Shown piece by piece: positions 35,849-47,920 of a DNA stretch of 64,000 nucleotides. A model generated the notes under the pieces. It was given only the letters and a program-made list of their open reading frames with translations, was not told the origin of the DNA and ran no database searches. The stretch is from Lottia gigantea (Eukaryota > Mollusca > Gastropoda > Lottiidae), in NCBI RefSeq assembly GCF_000327385.1, contig NW_008707797.1:26055-90054 (forward strand). Reading direction: 5' to 3'. How positions within the stretch are numbered: position 1 is the stretch's first letter; every line of letters starts with the position of its first letter. The translations under genes were made by a program, and so were the position numbers.

Positions 35849-38389
35849 ACTAATAATATGTATTCTGATCTGATGATAAAGATGTATATCGTAGACTTTT
35901 ATTATCAAACAGGGAATACTAATTACGAGTTTTATTTTCACCATGGTCGACTGGTCAATTTATTCACTGACTATGGTCACTAGTATCTGGGAGGGAAGTG
36001 TGCTTTAGTTTAATAGAGGCAAACAAAGCTATATATTTTTATTAATGCAGGTTTCTTGTAGGGAAGTGTGTTTCTATTTAACGTAAACTTACACATCTTT
36101 ATATTTTTATCAGTAATCAGTAATCTAATGAAGCTGATATTAAAATTGACTTTAAAAACTCGATAGTCTCAATCTAGAAACTATCATTTCACCAAACAAT
36201 CTACTAACTAGTTGGACACGATAGTTTGGTTGTTTCAGTTAACCTATAATGGTTATCCCTGGGTTAGGGACCAAGGCACTAGATCTACATTACATTATTG
36301 ATAGATAGATAACGATCTTATGTTAGGTATTTTATTAATAACGAAGTTATCTGAGGTCAAGTTATAGAGGAAAGGTGTAAATCATGTTTCTATTGTGGTC
36401 TATTACATGTAGGCCTACCTCCATGTTGGAGACCAAGGCTTTAGACCTGTTATCATATATTGATAGATAACTATCTTATATTAGGTAATTTATATGTAAA
36501 AGGTCATATCGGGTCAAGTTATAGAAAATAGATAAAGTAAAAATACCAGAGTTGTTCACAAGATACTTTATTTTTAACTTCAACCTTCACTAATACTGTT
36601 GACTTTTTAGATTAAAATGTTACTCGACAACTTCAAGGACAACTAGGGGTAAGGGGTAACTAGGGTCTTTATCGTCAAATATTACTACGAGAATAGCGAG
36701 TCCTACTGATCAGGTTTGGTCTAATGATAACGGAGAATTTTACTCGATATCTCCAAGGACGACTAGAGGTATAAATATCTAAGTCAGTTGACTGTATCTC
36801 TTAAAGGGAGAGAGGTGGTATTGGTAAAAGCGTTTATCTGCAAGAATCAATTTTTGTTGTGGAAATAAACTCTTCTTCCTAACTTTTGTCCACGTGGTTT
36901 TTTTGACTTGGTCGCCGTATAATTAAAACCATCACGATGTTTTATCGTGTGATATTTATATAAAGAAGAGATGAGTAAATATATGACTATTTAATAAGTT
37001 TTTTATTATCAGTTTAGACTGTTTGAATGATAAAGATGATGTTTGAACTATAATAAACTACCCCAGGATTGGATGTAAAATTATTTTTTACTGTCTGTTA
37101 ACAAGTCGACTTGACATAAAGACGTCAGTTAGGTATAGAGTAATCTGGGTGGTCTGACTAATTACTCAAATAAACTCGAAACAACAACCACTAGTATAAA
37201 AACTGGTCATTAATCTAATTGGAGTTTTACATCCTGTTTTATACACTCACTGACTGAACATGTAAAATCAATACAATTAGAAAGACATAAAGACGTCCAT
37301 ACCACAATCTGTAACCAAAACATCAGTCTCAAACAAACTTGTTTAGATATTTTACCTGATTTATGTAATATCACCACACACTCAGGTCATGACACTCCTA
37401 GAATTTACATCAACTTGATCAATAGCCGATCAGTTCATATCATATTTTTGCTATATAATAGATATAAAATATGTAGCCGACGGGAACCAATATCCAAAGA
37501 GCTTGAATTTTTCACCAACATAAAGAACTAGCTCGGGTTGTAACCCTCGGCCGTATTCTATTTTAGATAAGGGCACTATGATAAATATTACTGGATAAAA
37601 ATATTTATAAATTATATCCCGAGGGGAGAGGATAATGTCTAATAATCCTGGAACAGACATGGATAGAAATTTCACAAACTCCGGTCCGTCATGATCTAAT
37701 TTCGATTAGGTTATAGTAATAAATATGATTGACTATATAAAACTACGGTGGCTCACATACGACATATTTCACTTAAATTTTTGGGGGTGTGAAAGGTCCA
37801 GGTGAATGATCCAGGGGTGTGAAGGCTGAAGTAGGTTGGGAACCACTGATTTAAATTATAATAGAATTGTGATGAGAAATAAGAATATATATTTGGTGCC
37901 TTAATTCAATGGGTTTCAGGTCAAAATTTAAATTGTAGTCTGTAAGAGGTTCCAATGGTCAGATTCTAAGATCTAAATCTATAAACTATTTGATATATAT
38001 AGCCTACTATTATTAGATAAAGTTTGAAGTATTATTATTATAATTGTATTAAACTAAGATGTATTAATATCTGAAGGCCATGGTGTGTTTGTGACCGGTA
38101 GGATAAGACGTAGGAAGAATAATAAGATTATCTTTATAGTTATTACAGAGTGATCTACTTCAGTTTTTATTACAACTGACGTCTTACTTTTATTAGCTCA
38201 TACGACTCGTAACGTAAACAACTATTTATGGCACAAACTTCCTAAAGCGGGAATATCTTTTTTTCTACAAATATGATATTTTTATTAATTTAATCATGAA
38301 AATGATAAAACTAATTACACGCCGACAGCAATATGTTATACCAATTGACATGTTAACCAATGTTATTGTGTAGTACATTCATTTTCACG
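35849..38389. other. no gene seen
   Basis: AT-rich sequence, with a SINE-tail motif inverted at 37220-37236. Reading frames here have no matching splice sites. Confidence 0.45.
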
Positions 38390-38702
38390 AACAATAATCG
38401 ATCATCATCACCAATTATCATCAGCATCCACCATATTCCACAATTCATCATCGGTCATCATCACCAATTATCATCATCAATCATCATCCACCATTCATCA
38501 TCAATAATCAATCATCATCACAAATTATCACTGTTCATCATCATCATCGTCGTCCTCATCAATCATCATCCACCATCATCCACAATTCATCATCATCATC
38601 CACCATCATGATTATGATCATCATCATCCACCATCATGATTATGATCATCGTTATCCACCATTCATGATCATCATCATCCACCATCATGATCATCATCAT
38701 CA
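38390..38702. repeat. ATC-rich microsatellite, imperfect
   Basis: Runs of CATCATCATCC and ATCATCACCAATT with many interruptions. Confidence 0.9.
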
Positions 38703-39343
38703 GATAACAAGGATAGTTGTGTACCATGTGTTCACCATGCTATAGTTGATTGAAGATGGCGACTGAGTGCTAAACTGCTCGTTGCTTATTTGATTAGCGA
38801 CCATCATATTGATGATATAGGACTATTTTATAATAGAAGAACATGTAATAATCTCTAACAATATCCGGGTAATACAAAATAATCATTCATTAGACAATAA
38901 TACACAGGGCGACAGGAGTTATTTCTGGGTGATGAACGTGCAAAAACTAATAAGGCCGATAATTACCTGACATTATCACCAATAAAGACCATAGATTGCT
39001 TGATTGTTTTGTTGCCCAAAACATATTTATGGAGACACCCCACCCCCATCCCCCTCCTGGCGCAACTTCCCCACTCCCATCTCTGTTTTCTATGCCCCTC
39101 ATAAGCTGTAAGGAAACACCACTAGAGCAAATGAAAACTATATTATAAGTTTACAAACTATTCAACAAGATAATTTTATTTATCAAAACGGTTACCTCTA
39201 CCAACTTGTGAATAATTTTAACATATATTGGAAAAAAATAAGTTTTTGTAGTCTCGAATAAATAGTGTATTTTATTATCAACCACTCGATCAGTTTAAAT
39301 TTGATACTAGGTTTTAATATACTTGTAATATGAGTTGGGAATA

Positions 39344-39459
39344 ATGCAGGGTGCCCAGGATGAACCGTTAAGGCGTAGTGCCCGGAGAAAGTTAGAATAC
39401 CCTGCCACGATAGAAGAACAAGAGAGGCTAGTTATCCCTGTCGAGAACACAGTGAAAAG
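39344..39459 (+). CDS. candidate alternative first exon 2
   Basis: ATG with A at -3 and an in-frame TAA 18 bases upstream opens 38 codons plus AG. The peptide begins MQGAQDEPLRRSARRKLEYP and continues ATIEEQERLVIPVENTVK. It ends at the donor AAAAG|GTAATA, phase 2. The exon is highly charged and compositionally unlike the flanks. The last full codon is Lys, and the split codon (AG) is probably Arg, as at 61264. No domain was recognised. Confidence 0.62.
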
Positions 39460-41021
39460 GTAATACCTGTATTATTTTATTAATATATTTCAGTCTACCA
39501 GCTGCGTCCTATTTATACTATCTCTAACTAGTTTTAGCTACCGAATTTAACCCTGTATTGAGTTTTACGTTCTACTGTTCTGCACCTGACAGGACGATTG
39601 AAATGAAATGGAGTTATATTATTATCTTCAGTAAGTAATGGGGTGTAAAACTCTAAAATATTTATAGAACAAGCAGAAATATTAAAAAATTAATTTGATG
39701 AAATTTGATATTGCCCTAAGGTATCTTCAGTATATCAATAATATTTCTCACGTGACCTATTAATATTATTCATATAAACTTAGCGAATAAATAAAACATG
39801 TGACAAGAAATGAATCATCGTTAGATTGTCGTTTTACCTGACTCGGCGAAATTACCTATTACCTTTAATGGCTATTATAGCTAATTTATTTTAATGAATT
39901 CACAACTTCATAGGGAGATTGGACATAATAGGTTCAGTGTCACTTAGTATAACTGTCAGGGGCGTACGTTCATTGACAATGAGACATAGGAGGGATGGGG
40001 GTGGGGTTGGGTGTGTGTGCGTTATGTTACTTACAAAGATGCAGTACTTGAAGAGGTGATGATTATTTGTTTTAAAGTTATTGGTAACCTTGATATTGTA
40101 TAAATGATAAACGAAATTAGAATTTGCCCTCCTGTTTGTTCCATGCTTATTACTTTCAATTATAACTTACAAGAAGACATCCCCATTATCTATTGAGTTA
40201 CACTCTTATAAATTAAATTCCAAATGAATTTGTTAATAGATGGAATGGATCTAGTAGATGTTTTGTCAGAACAGCTGTCACTGTCATTCTAGGAAATCGA
40301 CTTTATTTTTGAATCAATAATCTGATATAAGAGCTTGGAGGGTTCTGTTTATTTTACTTATTAAGTCACACTGTGGTCAACTTGAACATTAACTTCATTA
40401 ATTAGATGATTACCTACATGAATCATGACACTGGGAACTCGGGGACAGAGAGTAGTTTTTAACACCTGATCAGAACATAATATAACATTTTAACACTGTT
40501 TCCGATAACTACTGGCCATTTCAGAGAACTGTTGTTCTGATATTTTTGGGAACATAAGAAACTATTCCATGTTAGAACCATACATAGTTGTGTATGGTCT
40601 TAGGTATTCAGATCCCTTAGGCCTTGGGCAATATTTTATTAGACGATTAATGCTGTGAGAGCCTATCTTGTGTCGACTATAAATCTTTCCACCTTGTAGT
40701 TTATAGTTAGATGTTTCAGTGACCCTTGTATTTGATATAATAAGAAGTTAAAGACATGATAATCAGGTAATTATACAGGTAGCTAACCAGGTAAATAGTT
40801 AGGTCAGACCACCACGACCTGTCATCTCTCTCGACTTCTGTATCATTATACTAATAAGCTTATTATTACTATCTGATTACACAACACTATATATCTCTAG
40901 TCATACTGAGAGTTGTGGTGGCCCGGCGAGTCGGCGACTTTCCCCAGTAGGGCTAAAAGAATTGGCAACTTGCCGCTATAAGGTTAAGCTGTCCGTGGTG
41001 CACCAAAGTGGTCAGCGAATT
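39460..41021. other. no gene seen
   Basis: Intron-like AT-rich sequence after the donor at 39460. It contains a SINE-tail motif at 39559-39577 (inverted) and a G-rich run near 39990. Confidence 0.45.
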
Positions 41022-41668
41022 GTGAAGATGATGTTAGTAATAGCTTGGCATTGTGAAGATGAAGTTTGTAATAGCTTGACATTGTGAAGATGAAGTTTGT
41101 AATAGCTTGACATTGTGAAGATGAAGTTTGTAAAAGCTTGACATTGTGAAGATGAAGTTAGTAATAGCTTGACATTGTGAAGATGAAGTTTGTAATAGCT
41201 TGACATTGTGAAGATGAAGTTAGTAATAGCTTGACATTGTGAAGATGAAGTTTGTAATAGCTTGACATTGTGAAGATGAAGTTTGTAATAGCTTGACATT
41301 GTGAAGATGAAGTTTGTAAAAGCTTGACATTGTGAAGATGAAGTTAGTAATAGCTTGACATTGTGAAGATGAAGTTTGTAATAGCTTGACATTGTGAAGA
41401 TGAAGTTAGTAATAGCTTGACATTGTGAAGATGAAGTTTGTAATAGCTTTACATTGTGAAGGTGAAGTTTGTAATAGCTTGACATTGTGAAGATGAAGTT
41501 TGTAATAGCTTGACATTGTGAAGATGAAGTTAGTAATAGCTTGACATTGTGAAGATGAAGTTAGTAATAGCTTGACATTGTGAAGATGAAGTTAGTAATA
41601 GCTTGACATTGTGAAGATGAAGTTAGTAATAGCTTGACATTGTGAAGATGTAGTTAGTAATATCTTGG
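41022..41668. repeat. 31-bp minisatellite, locus 2
   Basis: About 21 units of the same 31-bp sequence as 3800-4328, with fewer differences between neighbouring units and a higher-order pattern of three to five units (TTTGTAAAAG and TTAGTAATAG variants recur). It looks younger or more recently homogenised than locus 1. Confidence 0.96.
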
Positions 41669-42119
41669 TATGGCGAAGATGTATATATTGGTGCATACAG
41701 TCACGTTAAACCTATAAACCTCATTTTTATTTTAATATCCACATCAAAGAGAACAGAACAAAGACAATCGATATGTTGACGTTTTTAATATTTTTCTCTC
41801 TCGAGAATACATGTAGGTCTACTTAGATTGAGAATTACTGACAAAATAACAAGAAATATAAAAAATTAATAGATTCCAAGTGATTGATTTATTTCTTTCA
41901 TCTTTAGACGCTATGAAATATCTAAAAAATATTTGTTTGTCAAAAATAGTCTGATAACGTGAATTTTCATTTCATGTAGGATTCTGTGCACTAGCATATA
42001 CTCAAACAATTTCCATATTGAACACTTGTAAAATCTGAATTCTAACTCAACTCTTCTATCGGGTATGCTTCGAATGACACTGCACAGTTTTGTAACGGCT
42101 CTCAGTATATGGCGAATGT

Positions 42120-42290
42120 CTGATAAACCTGGTATCGTCAAGTATCGATACAAGACTATGCAATACGTTTCGTGTATCATGGCATGTCGTATAGCGATAT
42201 ATCGATACGCGAGCACACATATCGTATGTCGAATCGCAATGTATTGATTCACCGATATATCGTATGAGCATTGTCTCGAATGCTCACACT
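42120..42290. repeat. CGATATATCG palindrome-rich segment
   Basis: Several CGATATATCG, GTATCGATAC and TCGTATCGATA-like boxes within 170 bp, with unusually many CpG for this region. It may be the terminal part of an old DNA transposon; no complete ends were seen. Confidence 0.4.
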
Positions 42291-42711
42291 TTCAGAACAC
42301 TTGGTGCCACTCTGCAACTCGGTTGACAACTGATTTGCATTCTGAATGTGACAACAGTGAAAGGTGCATTACATAAGGGACACAACTCTTCATATCTCTA
42401 TACAATCACAGTTTGTGTCAAGTTTCAATGTCAGTAATATGTTAATGAAATGTTATGTAAATAATTAATTCGGAATTTTGATAAGGATTGGATGAATCGG
42501 TTCCTGTTTCAGGTTCAAACCGTCATAGATACAAAATAATCATAAAGAATTCGTTTCAAATATGGGATTGAGATGGGTTTTTATACAGCACTTTTTCGTA
42601 AAGGTTTTGATTTGGTTCCGATGTAAGGGCCTACTAGTTTAAGAATAAGACACTCGCTTGTTTCCAGTTGTTTTGATATGAAGAATGGCAACTCATGAAA
42701 GTCTGAAGATC

Positions 42712-42938
42712 ACACAATGTGAAACTCTGAATAAAACATGTTAAGTATCCATACATGGCCAGTTGTCTGAAGATCACATAGCGCCAAATAAACTCTGAAT
42801 AAAACATGTTTAAGTATTGATACATGGTCAGTTGTCTGAAGATCACATAGCGCCAAATAAACTCTGAATAAAACAAAGTTTAAGTATTGATACATGGTCA
42901 GTTGTCTGAAGATCACATAGCGCCAAATAAACTCTGAG
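42712..42938. repeat. about 70-bp repeat, three and a half copies
   Basis: Units contain GTCTGAAGATCACATAGCGC and AACTCTGAATAAAACA. Confidence 0.92.
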
Positions 42939-43053
42939 AACTGCCTGCGAGTATAAAATTCTGAGTAACAACAATCAAGGTTCTGTTTCGATATTTCCAC
43001 ATTGTTTTTGTTGTTTATAATGTTTATTTTTTTGTTTTTCTTCCAACCATCAG

Positions 43054-43140
43054 TAATGATATAGTTATACCGATGACTATACATGTTATAGATAAAGAAG
43101 AGGCTATGAGGAGCGGCTGGCCCCTTCGACGTTCCCCAAG
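43054..43140 (+). CDS. candidate alternative first or cassette exon 3
   Basis: A long pyrimidine tract ending in ACCATCAG precedes 87 bases that are open in phase 2 on both sides, up to a strong donor (CCAAG|GTAAGG). Two in-frame ATGs (43073 and 43106) allow it to act as a first exon: MTIHVIDKEEAMRSGWPLRR, then SP and a split AG codon. The right half is G+C-rich and basic. It is either a cassette between earlier and later exons or a separate promoter's first exon. Confidence 0.55.
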
Positions 43141-43253
43141 GTAAGGCTGTCAGTACTCCAACCCCTACCCCAGCTGTCTGGTTTAAATATTAATTTATGT
43201 TTTGATTTTATGGTTTGATTGTCTGGCTATGTTATATTTTTTTTTTAAGTTAA

Positions 43254-43402
43254 GGCACCCTCACACCATAACAATAATGATACTGGTTATAAGTTTCGAA
43301 CGCAGCTCTCATGCAACTGAGTTGTGAGTTGCGTTCGGAAGTCATGGCGACTTTAATTATTCGCAACCATACACAACAAATCGTTATGAAGTGAGGGCAC
43401 CT
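43254..43402. mobile_element. 149-bp MITE, piggyBac-like family A
   Basis: It is flanked by TTAA at 43250-43253 and 43403-43406. The tips GGCACCCTCAC and GTGAGGGCACCT are inverted copies. The core has the stem CGAACGCAGCTC / GAGTTGCGTTCG. Same family as 5762-5905. No coding capacity. It lies about 110 bp past the exon donor at 43141. Confidence 0.85.
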
Positions 43403-43406
43403 TTAA

Positions 43407-46400
43407 CGACGTTATGTTGATATTTTATTTTCTGTTATGTATTAATTTTTTTCCCCATTTTTTTTGTCGTTGTCCAATTGTTTTCTTCATTGTGAATGCT
43501 CTGAATTTTTCTTGGTTGTATTTATTTTTAGCCTCCATTTTTAAATATTTAATTTTTCTTCATTAATGAAAGCATGTTTCATGTTCAACTTTTAAGTTTG
43601 ATTTTGAAAAATAAACGTTTTGTCTTCTCTTTAGTTAATTTCAGATATAGCTCGTTCAGTTTTCTGATTTTACAAACCAGTTTTTCAAAATACGTTTTGT
43701 CCTCCCAAAAGTAACCTATCGATATGACTCAATTCGTTCAGTAGAAAAAGCACCAAAATACAGGGCAATTCTATCCTGACTGGGAAACGTTTTCAATCGT
43801 AGCTATCAGTTTTAGCCTATTATAAATTCTTCGCATTATTTCTATGTGATTCTCCCACGCGTTGGTATTGGTAGAGTGAATCTACGACACGTGTTGGGCG
43901 GGTTTTTAGATAAATAAAGAGTAAATTGTGTTGTAAATAGGCGGTTCTGGTATTTTACTTCACTTACACTGTCCAGTTGATAGAAGTTAGAAGTTAGAAG
44001 TTCATGACTGGAAACAAATCTGGCTTGTGAGTGCGGGTCTATTAGGGATGAGGCGGCAGGCTAATCCTAATCTCGTGGACACTACGAGCGTCCATAAACC
44101 AAGAGATTCAATCAGGTCCGCAGCTACAGAGGGGGTGGGGACAAAAAAAAGTTTATTACATGTTGAGGTCTATTAATATTGAGGAACATGTGATCAGTAT
44201 CAGATCTTTACAAGCAATAAACTGTAACCTGACACAAACAGACCAAAACATATTGAACAGACTTCGCCTGTAACCTCTATAGTGTTTCTACTGGACGAGG
44301 AGGGAGGAAGGTGTCAGCCTCCTGAAAAAAATAGGAATTCTCAATATGGAAACTCCGTGGATTCCCACAAAGGGCATGAAAGATTTCTCCCCTAGAAAAA
44401 TTAAGACACGATTTTGGGACAAAAAACGTCTTAGAAATAAACTATGGTACAATTGGGGGTGCAAACATTTTTTCTGTAGGGACAAATGCCAAACTTGTTC
44501 CCCCACTGGCGCCGCCACTCTGAGGAAGGTGTTGTATTGTATCAATGAAGACAAGTACACTCATACTACTTTCATGTTTTTGTTTATGTATTTTTATTGA
44601 GTTTACCGTTATTTATATAGGCTATAACTCTTCTGTGTTGAAAGACTGTTTTGGTTTGTGATATCTTGGAATGGTTCAGGTGGTTTTAAAGGGATTAAAG
44701 CATCTAATCCTTCGCAAAATGCAAAATATCAATATCACGTGTCCATTAAGGATGACAATTATTCGAAGCCTGGTTAAACATTAAGATAAAAGAAGCGAAA
44801 TTTTGTTACATACGCTAAAATCGTTTAAAATAACTCGAAATCTTTTAGACACTGAGTGCAACAAAATCTATACTTTTTGTGACTATTCAGAAATTCATCA
44901 AGTATATACTTCGTATACTTCATATACTTGACTCAAGTATAAATAACAACTTTTGAAGCTTATGATATGTATAACCTTATTGAATTCCTAAAGGGGATTA
45001 CAGCAGGGTTCACTACTGTGGCCTTCTCTTTTCATTTCCTAAGTTATTAATTTGAAGGTTATACCCGCTATCATCTCGAAATAACTTAGTATTTATTTTA
45101 TTTTGATGACCTTTTACAAATACAGCCACGCTTGCTGGGTTTATAATCCGTCCGGTCGGACCACCCGTAGATAAGCCGAGAATGTTAAATATTCCGGACT
45201 GTATTGACCAGCTGATTTCTTGCCAAACAGATTGTGACCACCTTGAGTTGAGCTATGTTAAATATGTTGGTTTATCTTACAAATATTATACATACAAGAA
45301 GGTTGGCTTCATTACAGACTGATTCTTTTATCGGCCACAATATTGTTTAAGCTAGGCCCTTAATGGAATTTTCTATAGAAATTGAATTTGTCTGTTTTCT
45401 AGTTTACGCTGAATCCACCCTACGTCTCGTCTCGCCTGGCTTTGGTTAAGACTAGCATTAAGTTGAGTCTTACAGTTTTACAAACGGTTTGTTTTGTAAA
45501 TATGAACATACGTACGTAACTTGTGAATACTATATCAAGCTTTTTGGATAAGTGAATCACTCTCTTATTTTTGATGATACAAGATTAGGTAAAGCTATTT
45601 AGATATAATGAACCATGGACCCAACTATTTATTGAAGTACGCCAAGGTTAGTGGAAGCTGAAGGTCAAACGTGAGTATTAAATACCAAAAGTCGCTATGA
45701 CATGTCGAGAGATCTATATAGCATTTATTATAATATATACATCGTTTAAATTCACCGGGGATAATTCAGTCTGAGTAAATATACAATAAGACTTCATCGT
45801 GGTTTTTGGCCGCTTGACAAATAAAGTAGGCCAGAATTATTTTCTTTTGAACTACTCAGAAGGCTAATGAGTCAAACTTGTAGTACGAGAATCGTTAATC
45901 GACTGCCAGTAGTAATTTCATGAATATTTCTATATATAATGCTTGATATAGTCAATTCATTAATCCCAATAAGATACAGAACAGTAAGATGTGGAACTCT
46001 GTAAAATGTACATACAAATAAGAAACGACACTTCATTTGTTTATCATGAAATTTGTAAAGAAACCAGCCATTTGATGCAAAAGACTAAAGTAGTGACTTC
46101 ATTTGACTATAAATCTATGTATACTAGAATTATGGCCGCCATTAAACGCCGCCATCTTGAAACCAATCATTAGTGGTAACGATTGTCGTAAATTGGTGGT
46201 AATGTAGCGAGTTGAGAGTAATCTAACTTCAGATAACGGGAATATTGTGTTAATTGGAGTTACACCTATAAAACTAATTTACTGGGTCTTTATAGCGTGA
46301 TCTGTGATATCAGTAAACTGGCCGTGGTAGCAGAAGTTAACTTTATAACTTTTATAGCGTTCATACAGATTCAGATAACAGTAGTCCTTAGTTGAAGACT

Positions 46401-47126
46401 CAAACCACACTGATTAGATTGTCCAAATCAAATAATCCAACAACACAGATCACAGTAAAACGTCTCTTCAAAAAAACAAACTTTTAGCTTATTGCCTCCC
46501 TGTACAACCTAACACCGGTTGCTTTCGGCCTTTGGTTTCATTCGTGTGCTTATCGGGGTGGGGGAATGGGCTGGCTATCTGCTCAAAACTTCATCCTTTT
46601 TCTTAATTACCCGAAAAGAGTTTTAAAATAGATGACTGTCCACATTTGTTAACGTCTTGTCTCGTTTTGAATCCACATTTTTTTCATTCATTTCCTGGTG
46701 GATATAAACACTATATATATATAAAACCATTGTGTTTCTGTATTCGCCTACTTACACTGATATAATTATTTTATCTACAGGCGTAAATAGATAAACAGTC
46801 TACCAAGGAAATTACAAACTTCACTGATTCGTAAAACAAATTTCAGCAGAATTTTAACCTTTTTTCTAAAATGTCAACGTAAATTTCATTAGTTTATGCT
46901 CTTGGCGTTTCTGTTTTAATGTTTTATATTAATGTTTACTGAATCATAAGGGAATTGAGATCACGACTGAGGTTACCGTGACATGATATTTATTTTTCAT
47001 ATGGAACAAGTCTTAATATCAGATAAAAGAGCCCAATTGTTTTATCACTTGAAGCAAGTTGTTTGGGAACTGAAAGGAAAAGGGTGTCGTTCGGATTGGC
47101 GGATGGGACAATAAACTGTAGGCTGA
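43407..47126. other. no gene seen
   Basis: Mostly unique AT-rich sequence. The stretch 44288-44600 is open in frames on both strands and contains a G+C-richer block with CACTGGCGCCGCCACTC; it may be an old repeat, but no family was recognised. A CGCCGCCATCTTG box lies at 46146-46158. Confidence 0.4.
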
Positions 47127-47428
47127 ATTACTATACAAGAGGTTTTATTAACTTTTAATGTGTTTCGGGGACACTGATAGCATCAATTTGCACCATTCCA
47201 ATTTTCAGACGTATGTTGTTCTTGCAATTTGATCAAACTAGGTGCTTTATTACAAGTTGTTCATTATTTCCTGTACTATATTGATAGTTTTTGATAGAAA
47301 CGTCATATTCTAGTAATCATTTGTATAATTTCAGAAACCACAGACATTACAAGGAAACTGGCAATGGTGCAAATAGAAGCACTAAATGATCCCTACATAT
47401 AATAATTTTAAACATCTTTACAGTCCCT
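47127..47428. mobile_element. older copy of MITE family B
   Basis: It shares TCGGGGACACTGATAGCATC, TTGCACCATTCCAATTTT and the right tip CTTTACAGTCCCT next to TTAA (47429-47432) with the element at 16122-16401. The left tip is worn, so the start is approximate. Confidence 0.7.
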
Positions 47429-47774
47429 TTAACACTTCCATGGACTAAAAGAGAATAAATTAGAGATTGTATATACACTCTATTCTTGTAAATTATATAT
47501 TGAGTAGGGCCTATGGTGCTTGTCATTTTAATCAAGTAATAGAATGTACTTTATGACTGTTATCTTGTCAGGTTTATGTTTTCAGTATGATATTTTAATC
47601 ACAGTTGACTTGAGTTGTTCCAGTGATCAATCCTTAGATTAAAGACAAGCAACTCAATATCGGATTGTGTACAAACCATGGACATGTTTTAATGACAATA
47701 AGAATATTCGCACTGCAATACTCTTTGGCTCTTGTTGCTTTGGATGAATAAACATATATCAATTGGCCTATAGT

Positions 47775-47920
47775 AAACATAGACCTGTAGTTAGCCCATA
47801 GTTTTTGGGTGGGGATGTAGGAAACATAGACCTGTAGCTAGCCCATAGGTTTTGGGTGGGGATGTAGGAACATTGGCCTGTAGCTAGCCATAGATTTTGG
47901 GTAGGGATGTAGCAGGAGAG
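47775..47920. repeat. about 50-bp repeat, three copies
   Basis: Units contain ACCTGTAGCTAGCCCATAG and TTTTGGGTGGGGATGTAG. Confidence 0.88.
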
